A model generated the notes under the pieces. It was not told where the DNA came from. It saw only the letters and a list, made by a program, of their open reading frames with translations, and searched no databases. Source: Limonium bicolor (lineage: Eukaryota; Streptophyta; Magnoliopsida; Caryophyllales; Plumbaginaceae). Taken from it: a DNA stretch of 64,000 nt. Shown here piece after piece: positions 33,631 through 45,596 of the stretch. Location: positions 92,717,627 to 92,781,626 of the forward strand of contig CM041780.1 of NCBI GenBank assembly GCA_023374045.1. The letters run 5' to 3'. The position numbers were made by a program, and so were the translations under genes. Numbering within the stretch: position 1 is the stretch's first letter; each line of letters begins with the position of its first letter.

Positions 33631-35010
33631 ATTCCTTTTCTTTTCTAAGATAATTTCTTATTTTTATTGTTGTTCATTCTTATCCATTTTAATCCTCTTA
33701 TTAACCATTTTGATGTTTGATTTCAAAGTTCAAAAAAAGAAAACTAAAAAAATATCATTTTCATTCATACTTATCTCTGTTTTATTTTTATTTCTTTTTC
33801 TTCCAACTTATTTTCAAACAAAAAAAAATACATCCTTCCTATTTTTACTAGTAGTTTTTGACATTAGAAAAGAACAAATTATTGTTGGTTTTTACCCCTT
33901 TCTTTTAGGTAAGATTTGTCTTACTTTTTTGTTCTCAATTATTCAAAACCCAAAAAAGAAGAAAAATGATTTGTTAGGATTTTTTTAGTTTCTATTTTAT
34001 TTTTGTGGTCACACCTATTTTCCCTCCATCTTAATTTATTTTATTATTTCAAAAAAAGAGAGGATTTTCCAATTCTTTTCAAACGAGGATATTGGAAGAC
34101 TAAAAAAAGTTTCAAAGTTTTTTTGTTCCCCTCATTTTTTTTAGTTTACTCTTGTTATTATTCTTGTTTATCTCTAACTCATTTGTTTGTTTTGATTATA
34201 GTTGTTATTGTTTTCTGATGATATTTTTCATATATTAGAGAAGTGGTTCTAGCAGAGAAAGGGGACACGGAATACAGACGATCATATGCCACAATCAACT
34301 ACCATATTACTTTTGCTTCCTCATTTTCTTCATTCATTATCCATTCCTTTTCTTTTTTTAGATAATATCTTATTTTTATTATTGTTCATTCTTATCCCTT
34401 TTAATTCTAACCACTTCATTTCATGTTTGATTTCAAAGTTCAAAAAAAGAAAACCCAAAAAATATCTTTTTGTTCATACTTATCTGTGTTTTATTTTTCT
34501 TTTCTTTTTCTTCCGACTTATTTTCAAAATTAAAAATGCATCTTTTTACTAGTAGTTTGTTTTACATTAGAAAAAAAATTTGTTGTTGGTTTTTTCCTCT
34601 TTCCTCTTTCATGTTGGTAAGATTTTTTACTTTTCTGTTCTTGATTATTCAAACCCAAAAAAATGATTTGTTAGGATTTTTTTTAGTTTTTATTTTATTT
34701 TTGTGGTCATATCTTATATTTTTCTTCCCATCTTAATTTATTTTATTATTTCAAAATAAAAAGAGAATTTTCCAATTCTTTACAAACGAGGATATTGGAA
34801 GACTAAAAAAAGTTTCAAAGTTTTTTTGTTCCCTCGTTTTTTTTAATTTACTCTTGTTATTATCCTTGTTTATCTCTAACTCGTTTGTTTTGATTATAGT
34901 TATTATTGTTTATCTGATGATATTTTTCCTATACAATAGAAATGGTTTTAGTAGAGAAAGGGGACACGGAATACAGACGATCATATGCCACAATCAACTA
35001 CCTATATAGC
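33631..35010. repeat. Direct tandem duplication, unit about 705 bp
   Basis: Two diverged copies lie head to tail. Matching anchors are 'attccttttctttt' at 33630 and 34344, 'gttggttttt' at about 33889 and 34584, 'gaggatattggaagactaaa' at 34086 and 34790, and 'ggggacacggaatacagacg' at about 34260 and 34964. The sequence is T-rich with short frames caused by the composition. Both copies end in ATGCCACAATCAACTACC. The second copy runs into unique sequence at about 35010. Confidence 0.8.
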
Positions 35011-35199
35011 TTTTGCTTCCTCATTTTTCTTACATCCATACACCACGGCCCCCGTCTCGTTTTTTTCCAGCCGATTGCAATCAACACTAGTCTCCTTGCT
35101 GGCACCAAAGTCAGAAGATCACACCACCGCGTTAGGGGCCTTCGTTGCCGATTCAGCACAGCCACGACATTTCTCCTACCAGGCATCAAGCTTAACGTT
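35011..35199 (+). other. Target segment left of copia 1; open frame, product unknown
   Basis: Unlike its T-rich surroundings, this piece has balanced composition and open frames on both strands. If both copia elements are removed, it joins 48369-48562 and then 53567 onwards. A frame from ATG 34985 then continues only a few codons past the join before stopping; another from 34942 extends further, to about 48462. Neither resembles a protein I know. A decayed or intron-containing gene is possible but unproven. Confidence 0.25.
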
Positions 35200-35354
35200 T
35201 GCTAGACTAGTGTAAGGCCCAACTATATTATGGGCCCATTTATCTATCTGTCTATAGTCCAGAGGCCTGTATCACATATATAAATATCATAATACACAGT
35301 AGGGCAACACATGCCAATTTATAGATATTTTACTATTCCTCTATACTCTCAGTA
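35200..35354 (+). repeat. 5' LTR of copia 1
   Basis: It begins TGCTAGACTAG and ends CTCAGTA, right before the primer-binding site. The 3' LTR ends CTCAGCA; the inverted ends are TGCT...AGCA in that copy. Confidence 0.9.
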
Positions 35355-35366
35355 TGGTATCAGAGC
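35355..35366 (+). promoter_or_regulatory. Primer-binding site of copia 1
   Basis: TGGTATCAGAGC directly after the LTR is the complement of the plant initiator-methionine tRNA 3' end, the usual copia primer. Confidence 0.9.
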
Positions 35367-35396
35367 TACACAAGGGTTGATTCCTAATTTTTTTCG

Positions 35397-36385
35397 ATGG
35401 CGAGCATCACCCAATCTGAAGGATCTGGGAACACCGATGAAATTTCTTCTGGCTCCACAACTACTATCGTCACTCAAGCACCACCGTCATACTTCATCCT
35501 AGTCGCGGCGTCACATCTCATCAAATTGAGATCGGATAATTATCACACATGGAGGAGTCTAATTCTTCCCTTCCTTCATGGCAATAATCTGTTCAGATTC
35601 ATCGATGGTAGCCATCCTTGCCCTACTGCAATCGACACAGAGAAAGATAAGTCAGATCGGCTGAAATGGTAAACTCAAGACCAGCTGGTAATGAGCATCA
35701 TCTTATCTTCTATACCTGAATCTGTAATTGTTCAAGCTGCAAAATGCACCTCATCCGCATCTATGTGGTCTACTTTAGAAAACATATTTGTAGCACAATC
35801 TATTGCTCATGCTAGACAATATCATCAGCAACTAGCGAGTATTAAGAAACTTGGCAATGAAATAGTAACTGATTATTTCAACCGTGCTCAACATCTTGTT
35901 TCTGCTTTAGCGTCAACAGATGAAACAATTACAGATAGACAGTTTCAGTCATACATTCTCAATGGTCTACCTAATGAATTTGATGCTATGATTACATACA
36001 TTCAAACCCAGCCCCAAGCTCTTTCCTCCTATCAGTTATATGGATATCTCCTTCATCAGGAGGTTCATATTATAGAAAATGTAAAAAATACCACCACACA
36101 AATATCATTCAATGCTACTTCCAAAACAGAGTCACATTCCACTAAGCCTACCTATGATAACTCAAGATCTGGCAATGGATCAGGAGGTGGATCCAGCAGA
36201 AACAATTCTCATCGCTCCCGTGGAAGAGGATCTTACAATGGAGGCAGATCATACAATTATCAGAACAACAATAACTCCTCTAGCAATCAGACCTTTGCTG
36301 GTCATCTGGATAATCGCCCTCAATGCTAGATTTGTGACAAGAAAGGGCATATTGCAAAGAACTGTTATCACAGATTCACACAATC
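35397..36385 (+). pseudogene. gag: Copia 1 gag (capsid and zinc knuckle), broken
   Basis: The frame starts at ATG 35397 with MASITQSEGSGNTDE. A copia-type gag follows: KLRSDNYHTWRSLILPFL, then after an in-frame stop at 35670 the UBN2-like core (AHARQYHQQLASIKKLGNEI and FQSYILNGLPNEFDAM). It closes with a Gly/Ser/Asn-rich linker and a CCHC zinc knuckle. A TAG at 36327-36329 falls between the first two cysteines of the knuckle (C, stop, I, C, then DKKGHIAKNC), so the nucleocapsid cannot be made intact. Gag would package element RNA in cytoplasmic particles. Confidence 0.88.
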
Positions 36386-36419
36386 ATATCAGGCTCCTCC
36401 CCCTCGCAGTTTTCAGGCT

Positions 36420-37020
36420 AATGTTACTTCTCACAATCCTACCACTCACACTGGTTCTTGGATCCTTGACACAGACGCCACACACCACTTCCCTGGTGAC
36501 TTCAGCAGGTTAAATATTGGGGCAACTGAGTATCAAAGAACTGACACGGTTCATTTGGGAGATGGTACTTCCTTTCCTATTTCTCACTATGGCCAGAGTA
36601 CTCTACCTAGTTCCTCTCGTTGCTTTACTCTTTCTGATGTTTTCTATGCTCCTGGCCTACACCAAAATCTTGTTTCCGGTCAAAAATTCACTCAGGAAAA
36701 TAATGTTCTATTTGAATTTCACCCTGACTATTTTCTCTTGAAGGATCGTCCATCTGGGAGAATTCTTCTTCAAGGTCAGGTTAAAGATGACCTCTACACC
36801 TTTCCCGCCAACACTTCTCATCAGCTTCAAGCCACTACTCTCTCTCTCTCTCTCTCGGTGTCAAGGCTAGTCACACTATTTGGCATCACCGCCTAGGACA
36901 TCCTTCCTCAACACAAACTAGTTTTACCATAGATAGATTTTCCTTTCCTGTTTCTGGTCATTCTACTACTACTATTTGTTCAGCATGTTGTAAGGGAAAA
37001 ACCCATGCCCTACCCCACCC
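36420..37020 (+). pseudogene. pol: Copia 1 protease and GAG-pre-integrase region, broken
   Basis: WILDTDATHHF near 36460 is the aspartic-protease site. Copia proteases usually have D-S/T-G here; this copy has D-T-D, so the essential Gly is lost. The region LGDGTSFPISHYGQSTL, FTLSDVFYAPGLHQNLVS is typical for copia. A CT-microsatellite at about 36839-36857 precedes a frame change, after which WHHRLGHPSS (GAG-pre-integrase) is read. The coding then reaches CSACCKGKTHALP and stops at the insertion at 37026. Confidence 0.85.
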
Positions 37021-39449
37021 CCTACTGAAATACCCCTAACCTTTAAATAATTAAATAATGATAAATAATTATTATTTAGGGGATTATTAAACCTAAGAAT
37101 AGTATATAAACACTTGGGCGTTAAAACGCACCTAAACTCCTTAAGGTTAAAAACGAGCGTTAAAGCCCGACCTTAAGCTAACCAAGTTATATAAGCTATA
37201 AAACTTATATGAAGTTAATCAAGGATCATTTTATGACCTTTAAAACACTAGTCCTCAGTTAAAACTAAGTAAAAATACAATATTCCCGGGAGTTCCCTTA
37301 AGGGCCCCATAAGGCCCGAAAGTCCCGAAATACCTTATAAAATAAAATAAAGCATTACACTTCATTCCAAAAGCACAACAACACTTTACTAAATATATAT
37401 GATGAAGTACTCATGATAAATTCCCAGTTAAATATAAAGTGCTCGGAAGTTCCCGATGGGGGCCCCATAAAGGCCCGGGAATGCCCCGGAGGAGTGCCGA
37501 GGTGGCACGAACTCCTATATAATTAATTCTAAGAGTTCCTAACATCATTATTCAACATCATAAAGAGGATTCTCAAGCCACTTTCTCAAAAATAAACAAA
37601 GTCCTTGGACGAATTTCTCAAAAATACCTTAGAACTTTCATCTTTTACCTTGGTATAAATGTACCAATTAAATGTTGGAACCTATTACACATATTAGTAT
37701 GATCTTAGTACAATATAGTGTAACAAAAATCAAATTAAAAATCAGTCCCATTGACCTCTATAACGGGCGCCATTTAGGGTATAAATTGACTAGTTTTAGT
37801 TCAAAATTTGTCTTATGGAATGGTGACTCATTTCCCATGTGCCATATGTTATATTATGTCAAATAACAACCCAAGAGACCTCCATTACCGTTATGACCTG
37901 CAAGAAAACAAGAAGGGATTAGTTTAACAAAAGCTATAGAAATTAAATACACAAAAGTATATCTAGGTTCATATAGACAAGGTTGCAAATAAACAAAGGA
38001 AATCATCCCATTCTCTAGCATGTGCTGCCGATTCAAGCATGGACAAGGGGGAATTATTGCTGTCAAATTAGTCAAGGAAGACAGCTACCTAACAATGCAT
38101 ATATCTATGTCAAAAACAAACAAAAATCAAGTAACATGTAGCAGCCCATGGTGTTGATTTATGCAAGGAAAGAAGGCCTAAATTGCCTTATCTAAAATCA
38201 AGCTAAAGCATTAGCTACCCTAGCCATTTCTAATGTCTTCAATCATCAAAATCAAATGCCCATTCAGTCCCATTACCGTGAGCAATCAAGGGAGAACAAG
38301 ACAAAACAACTTAGAAAAATGCTAAAGAATTACATCTACCTACTGAGCTCCTTGTCTTCTAGTTTCAATTAGCAATCAAAGCCTCCATTATTCTTTGTCT
38401 CAGCCGAAAGCTTGATGCAATTAAGGACACTTATTGAGCCAATAATCAAAGGAAATAAACAAAGGAAAAGTCTAGTCAAATTTGACAATTGTTTAATCAA
38501 AAGAAATTGATTCATTCATAAGCCTTCTTCTAATACCATACGTGAGTTTCATTTTCATTTGCCCACTCCTTGGCCGATTGTGTAAGTCCTCTCAACTCTC
38601 TCTTTTCTTTTTCATTTGCTAGTTCATACCTTAGAGCTTTAAAGTTCCATTAATGGAGTTTTAAGTTCTAACACCATTTCTATGTAATTTCCTAGTTAAA
38701 ATCTACTAAGTCTTGAAGCAAGAATCATCCTAACAATCATCCAAGATTTCGCCAAGCATTAGTACTCCAAGAGGTTCCTAGATCAACAACAACACAAGGA
38801 ACAACAAGATCAAGTTAAGGTATATTTCATGTGAAAAATCCTAAAAATACCTTAAGCATTTCCAAAATTTAGAGCTCTAAATCTATATTCTCTTCATTAT
38901 TTCATGAAGGAAACTTGGATTCTACAATCACCAAGGTGTACCAAAAATACCTTGTTAATTCCTAAGGTAAAATTGTAAAACTACTCAAAATATATTATAA
39001 ATCCTTGTAGAAGTCTAACAAATGGATCTCCTATATATACTCAGGAGCCGAATTCTCTTCATCAAATAGCATTTGGAGAGCTTGGAATTCAAGGAGAAAT
39101 CAAGTACAAGAATTATCTTGATTTAAGGAGTAAGTTTATATAATAAGGTTTATTAAGTTAAGCTGATTCAAGCTTCAACTTTGGTATAAAAATTATGTAT
39201 AACCCTAAATAAATTAGGCCTGAAATATTGGGTATAATGTCAAGAAAATAATTATAAATATTAGGTAAATTATTACATTAAGGTATAAATAGTATCACAA
39301 AAATTAATTAAGATGCATATATATATATATATCGAATTGTCTAAGAATTAAATGTTCTATTTTGATATTATAATCATTCTAAGTCATTAGCATAATTTTT
39401 AGAAGTGTTAAATGGCTTATATATGCTAACATATTTTTGTAGGGATCAA

Positions 39450-40913
39450 AACTATATACAAAAGAATAAAACAAATAACTAAACCTACAACTCTACTACG
39501 CGTAGCAAAATAAAACCCCGGTCGGAGTATAGTGTAAGTATATTATGACCGAGAGTATCAACCAAGGGACCTATAGAAAATTAGTCCTAATCCGGGCAAA
39601 AGCCTATCTATAATAACAAAGGGGGAAAAGTAAAGATTGATTCTAAACTAGAAAAGTAAATAAACTAACTGATTTTGGAAGATTATCAATGTAAGGGAAA
39701 CTAAGACCAATAATCAAGGATGGCAAGTCTCAAAGAGGATTTGGTCTCGCAAAATGCATAGGCCGGGTGACATGCCGGACTCCGCTACCCGGCAGATTCA
39801 TGGCCTGAAGTGTGCTGGACAACTTCATCTGACACACAATCCGCATCGTACATGTCGTAAACAACACTTCCAGAAGCGGGTCTGAATAAGGAACTCATTA
39901 CATACTTGCATCGTGCATAGTTAATGCCGCGAATACAACAGAATAAGCGGAAATAAAGATTAATCCTAAACCTTAGCAGTTGTTGCCCACTTTTCAGAAC
40001 AACTATATTAAAGATCCCAAAATCCTAATCTATTTATCTTGCTTGCTTGAAAGCCTTAAGTAGAACTTAGAGATAAGAGAATAAGTAGCCTAATTTACTT
40101 CTACTTGCATGAAGACTAGAACTCGGCGTTAAGAAACTTGAAATTCCATAAATGGTCATAAGAGTTTACAAGGAAATCTTCCCTAACAAAAACTAACAAG
40201 GATTCTGCATCACCATCCACACAACTACAAGAAAGAATACAAAGGGGAGAAGAAAATGTTAATAGCCGTAACCCGTCAAGGTCTTCTTTCTCTTGCGTGG
40301 ATGGATTTGCAGACGTTCCTTGGACACCAACAGATGGAATGGGGCGGAAATATAGTGTGAATGGCGTGGATTTGGTATGTTGAAGTGTGTCAAATTGATG
40401 TAGACTCACGGCCTATTTATTAGGGCTCAAAATGTTCGACCGGGCGTCGTGCCGATCAAACCAGTAGCCGGCACACGTGAGAATGTGCCCAACTGTTAAC
40501 GGTCGAAACCGCCAAATTTACGTGAAACAGTGTATATGCCGGGTAGACGATACCCGGCATCACACCCGGCACTAGCTAATTCTCCAACTGTCAATAACTG
40601 CCATCGTCTGGTCAACCGTGGTGACTCTTCACTTATGCCGGATGGGATCTACCCGGCATTGTATCCGGCAAAGCTCCATTTCTGATCTATGCTCATGCCG
40701 TGCAGGATTAATCGGCATTGAGTCGGCATCACTTGAACTTTTGCCTAGAAAATCATTCCTTGCACAGAAAACTCACAAAATCACAAGTCTGTACAAATAA
40801 TATACTTTAACACATAATATAACATAAATAACATATATTTAACCTTATTTAGATAATTATAATACTAAATCTAATGCATAAAATATGATAAGTCTGCGGC
40901 TTATCAATATACA
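39450..40913. repeat. Repeat unit A nested in the long LTR
   Basis: It shares an ordered set of blocks with unit B at about 42380-44226: 'aaaccccggtcggagta', 'accaagggacctatag' or 'accgtgggacttatag', 'acaaagggggaaa', and an end 'cttatcaatata'. Both lie in the same orientation. Internally it has CCGGCAT/ATGCCGG words, including a perfect palindrome at 40536-40560 with 10-bp arms (ATGCCGGGTA and TACCCGGCAT) around five bases. Boundaries are approximate and the superfamily is unknown; there is no protein evidence. Confidence 0.55.
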
Positions 40914-42379
40914 TTTATATGTACATATTATAAAGTTTAAATCAAGTTTTAAAACCATATAGTAAATATATGTTACAGCCAGAGAGTTGAAAGTTTTATT
41001 TGGTAATTTTCAAAATATATGAGTATATTAACTTATATTATAAATTTTGGGAAGATTAAAAATAGCTACAAGTATTTAAATGGCTAGTTTATAAAGTTAT
41101 GTGGCTAAAATGTAAATTTTGAAAAGATTGGTGTGCTAAATAAAAAAACCGAGAGCTTAAGGATTAATTTGGTATAATTATGGTATAATATAAGGTAGGA
41201 ATTAATATTATGAATTTTGGTGAATTTAAATAAGTGATTAAGTGTTAAAATAACAATTTATAAAGTTTTGGGACTATTTTGTAATTATTGGAAAGTTTAG
41301 AGGTGAAACCGAATTACTTATGATTTTATGGTATATTAAAGTATTAATTATGAAATTAAGTCTTGGTCAAAGTGTGACCAAAACTTTGGATTAAAATGAT
41401 TTATGACATAAAATATTAAGTTTATAAAAGTTTTGGGGTGAATATGTAATTTATAAAAGATATATGTGAAATCAAATAAAAAGGGGCGAATTGGTGATTT
41501 ACGAAAATATAAGTGTCCACTTGGTTATTTTAGGATATTAAATATTGAAAAATAGTTTATAAGTTAATATGTAACTTATATAAGTTTTGGGGTTAAATGT
41601 AAATAAAGGAAAATATTATTAAGACCGAAAGATATGTGGTCATTTGGTGATTTATAAAAAGATTAGAATATTTGGTTGTAATTACTGAAAGTCTAAAGGG
41701 GTTAATTAATAATTACAAAGGTTAATGTGGGTAATTAGTGAATTATAAAAGTTATAAGGTTATTGGCAATTTATAAAGTTAATATATTTGTTTTACAATT
41801 TCCGAAAATTAATATGGGTATTTAGTAAATTATAAGGTTATGTGGTTATTGGGTAATTTATAAAAGTTGTTGGGTACAAAATGTAAATACCGAATTATTA
41901 TGGTTGGTTTAGTAATTGAATAAAGAAAGGAATTAAAGTTAAGTAATATAATGTATTACGGTATATTATGGAGAATAGTATAAGGTTTAGGGAATAATTG
42001 TGCTTATGATAAAAATAACCCAAAAGAATATAACATAAAGTTTATTAAACAATTGTGGTTATATTAAAGATAACAAATTATATTGGATATTGGATAAGTG
42101 AAAATAATTATGAATATATGATTTATGAAATAAAGATATACAGTACAATGGAAATTCATTATCACATGTGAATACTACATAAAATAATGAACTGATGGAC
42201 TATCTAGAACCACTGTTAAATAACAGGGGGAAATAAAAGAACATACAAAGTTAGTATACAACGAGTATAAACTCTACAGTGACAGTACTGTAATATTAGT
42301 GGGTGGTTATATTAATATTACCCGGTATTACTTGTAAATATATGCAGAGGTGTATATCGTGAGTGGTTAGAACTGGAGT

Positions 42380-44226
42380 AATTGAAATAAAAGAAAAGAA
42401 ATTAATACTCAAAATATCCGTCGGGCTGCAAATAAACCCGGTCGCAGTAGATATTATAGTAAGACAGAAGCGGTCGGGTCAAACCGTGGGACTTATAGTG
42501 AAATAAAGTGGTACCTAAGCTTGTCACAAAAGGGGGAAATTAATTGACTTGTTTTTGAGAAAATAAATAGCAGATAAGATAACTGAGTGAAGATAAATTA
42601 AATGGAACTCCGGGATCAGGTTATATAATCTGATTAATTATGCTATCTCTACCGGTTATTTTAATATTGGCAAAATTCCTGTTATTATCTTAAGGACTAA
42701 GTCATAGCACTCATAAGAATCGTTTACCAGAAAATGCTCGGTCTAATCCAGGTTCGAGCAAAACTTATGTAAACGGACATTAAACGCGAGAATGTGTAAT
42801 TGCATGAAAATACTAACTTATTAAATCATAATAAGCTTTCTCCAGATTTACGGCTTAATTAACCTGTCTATTTATCACCGGTCTGATCAAAATAGACTTT
42901 GTAAAGCATTAATAAATTCATGAAATTTATTAAAAGGCGAGAGATAAACTTTAATCGAACAAATGTATTTATTTTAACCGGTAGTAAAGAAATATAGATA
43001 CATAACTAAACAAACCATAATAACCTTCGCCCGGAGTAAATCCTCCTTAGTCTGACATATTAACTGGTAATAAGTCAGACAGAGGTTGGACGTAATATTA
43101 ATGCAGAGGTGTGGATGGTGAATGGAGAAAATGGAGAGAACGAAGAGTGAGAAGAGTGAGGTGTACGTAGGATATTGTATGTGGAATGAGTGATTTGGAG
43201 TGTTTGAGTTATGGGGAATCAAATGTGTGTTGTGGTGTACAGGAGAGAATGAATGGAAGCGAATGGTAACTGTGGTGAGCGATGGTCTGATTTTCGGTTT
43301 TCTCCGTACGCCTGTTAAGGTTGCAGGTCCTGGGGTTATATAGAGGAGGGAAGAGGACAGATCTGGAGTGGAAGAATTGATTGCAGATTGATTGTCATTG
43401 ATTGCTCATTGATTGCTCATTAATTGCTCATATAATTGCAGGGGACAGAGCTGAACACACGCGTGAGGGAATTAATGGTAGGCGCTGCTCGGAGTAGATG
43501 GATATGGCAGAAGCAAGTTGCAGACAGTGAGGCGAAAGAAGAAAACCGTCGCGTCTGAACTTAGTCACGTCCGCCTAGTTGTCCGCCTAGTTTAATGCGG
43601 ATACAGTTGTCCTCGTTGGCGTCCACATAGAATTGTGTCCTCGTGGCTGTCCGCGTGGCTGTCCGCGTAACATTAGGCGGACACGCCTCATGTCTCTAGT
43701 CTGTCCGCATGGTGTCCGCCTCTGGTCATGCGGACACACTTTGTCCTGTCCGCGTGGCTGTCCGCGTGGCTGTCCGCGTGGTTCTATGCTGACACTCATG
43801 CGGACACAAATGGCATTCGCGAAGACTTCACTCACGTCCGCCCATGGTTAGGTGGACACTCATGCGGTCACCATGCGGACACAATGGTCTTCCGCGAAGA
43901 CTTCACTCACGTCCGCCCCTGGTTAGGCGGACACTCATGCGGTCACCATGCGGACACCATGCTGGCACCATGCGGACACAAACTTTGACCGGCTCTAGAT
44001 CTTCGTTTGGACTCCGTTTTTCGAGCCGTTTGCCGCCTATGCGTTCGTCTCCTTGTCTACTTTGCTCCCAGCTTGGTTTTCCTCATGTTTAACCAATAAA
44101 TTTGTGAGATAATAATAAAACATAAACTAGAGGAAAACTAATCGAAGTGGAGAAATGAGCAAGAAAAGTGCTAATATAATATATGAAATACACCTATAAA
44201 ACATGCTCATTTGGCACACTTATCAA
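42380..44226. repeat. Repeat unit B, related to unit A
   Basis: Related to unit A by the blocks 'aaacccggtcg', 'gggacttatag', 'caaaagggggaaatt' and the end 'cttatcaatata'. It is longer because of the GTCCGC-rich array at 43560-43985. Open frames in that array (for example minus 43587-43835 with RGQPRGQPRGQ) come from the repeat. Left boundary approximate; no target duplication resolved. Confidence 0.55.
43560..43985. repeat. GTCCGC-rich array with 12-bp and 75-bp units
   Basis: GTCCGCGTGGCT is repeated head to tail two to three times at about 43645-43675 and again at about 43747-43785, with GCGGACAC (the other strand of the same word) throughout. A 75-bp unit beginning GAAGACTTCACTCACGTCCG is present twice, from 43821 and from 43896. 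The GC content is far above the surrounding AT-rich DNA. Confidence 0.8.
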
Positions 44227-45596
44227 TATAACAGCGTAGAGGGGAATGACTGTTAAAGCGTGAATTGTAAAGCTAGCTGTTACCAGGTGAACGGATGTAT
44301 TTAATTGTGTGGTATGAATGTCCTAAGGATTTCCTAAGGTCCAGATGTTGTGTGTTTAATTGATAAGAGCGATATCTGTGATTTTATGTATATGATATTG
44401 TATATTATATTGCTCAACACTGTTGTGTTTTATTTTTACGCAAACGTCTTATGACTGGAAGTTTATACATCTAAACTGGAACAAGACTAACTGACCTTTT
44501 GGTATTATTGAACCTAACTGATGGTCAACTATTAGTCTTAACTCAAGGATTAGTATTGTATCACTAACTAAAAGGCTAACTTATAAAGAGAGGAATCCAG
44601 ACTGTTTCGACTTTCTGGTTGCGCATCGTGATCACTACGAGAGACTTCAATGGGGAGTCACTCAAGAAAATCCATCAGTCACATTCTAGGATGGCGGAGG
44701 GCACTGCCGTTGGTGCACAGGTTCGACCGGATTGGTCAATTATCCAGGGCCATAAGGTCAGCTGGTAACGGTTCCATTGGAACCCAGGGGACTATCGTCC
44801 ATTAATAAGTTAAGAGTGGGTCTTGACATGACACCTGAGGTGGAAATTAATTGGAAAAGGTTAAGTGATTGGTTTAAAGGACAAGGGCCAGGTGGCCAAC
44901 AAACAAGTATAGTCTAATACGCGTATCTTGTTGGTTATTGTTATGGATTATTGATGTGTGATTATTGGTTATTGTTAAGGATTACTGATGTGTGATATTG
45001 GTTATTGTTATGGATTATTGATGTGTGGTTATTGGTGTTGTGTACTATTGTACATTGATGTTTACAGGTGAATTGTTATGTGAGTGTTTAATGTTTATAG
45101 TTATTATTGTTATTATTGTAAACCGGCATTTCATGTAAAGAATCTAAATCAAGATGGCTTAAAACGACTTAAGGAATCTAGATGATTTAAGACTACATTT
45201 AGCCATAACCAGCATTTCGATTGTTGAGCCCTTCAATGGGCCAAACATTCCAGGTTATGAAGAAGACTCAAGCCGAATGCGGGACACGGGGGTAGCTGAT
45301 GTGTTTTCAACAAACACCTTTGGTTTTATTTTGTATTGTATTAAGGAGGTTGTTGTATTCAGTTAGTTGCTCATTTAGTTGGATTTGGTTTGTAATAATT
45401 AGAGTGCTCAGTATCTGTTAATCACAGCGTGAGGAGTTGTATTGCTGGAAAGAGTAAGGATGCATTGTTACTCACAAGGGTGAGTAACGGCGTGTAACAC
45501 CGAGGTAGACAGTTTTATTTTCCGCTGCGAATTGTTGTTTATTATGCTATGACTTGCGACGTTGTTACAGGTTTAGGATTAGGGGTGTTACCCTAC

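Larger units (their letters stand above)
37026..45591 (-). mobile_element. Long-LTR gypsy-like insertion in copia 1, with nested repeats
   Basis: The left end reads TGAAATACCCC, the reverse of the GGGGTATTTCA terminus; the right end reads GGGGTGTTAC, the reverse of TGTAACACCCC with the last base missing. Flanks carry CCTAC (37021-37025 and 45592-45596), so it is a minus-strand insertion. The inverted repeat GTTACTCAC, 4-nt loop, GTGAGTAAC occurs at 45467-45488, about 103 bases from the LTR start, matching relatives. No gag/pol frames are visible. Removing two inserted repeat units (about 39450-40913 and 42380-44226) leaves about 5.2 kb, so a solo LTR is the simplest reading. A three-copy tandem repeat of about 32 bp lies at 44933-45035. 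Confidence 0.75.

Noticed and set aside
33710..34736. Runs of frames rich in Phe, Leu and Ile that look like membrane proteins
   Set aside because: T-rich DNA gives Phe/Leu/Ile by chance, and the frames are not conserved between the two tandem copies.
34942..35215. Host protein-coding exon
   Set aside because: Removing both transposons extends one frame to about 48462, but no family resemblance or splice pattern supports it; left as an unassigned target segment.
43587..43988. Several frames (RGQPRGQPRGQ and CPRGCPRGCPRG) in the GTCCGC region
   Set aside because: All frames on both strands are open because of the 12-bp repeat; a composition artefact.
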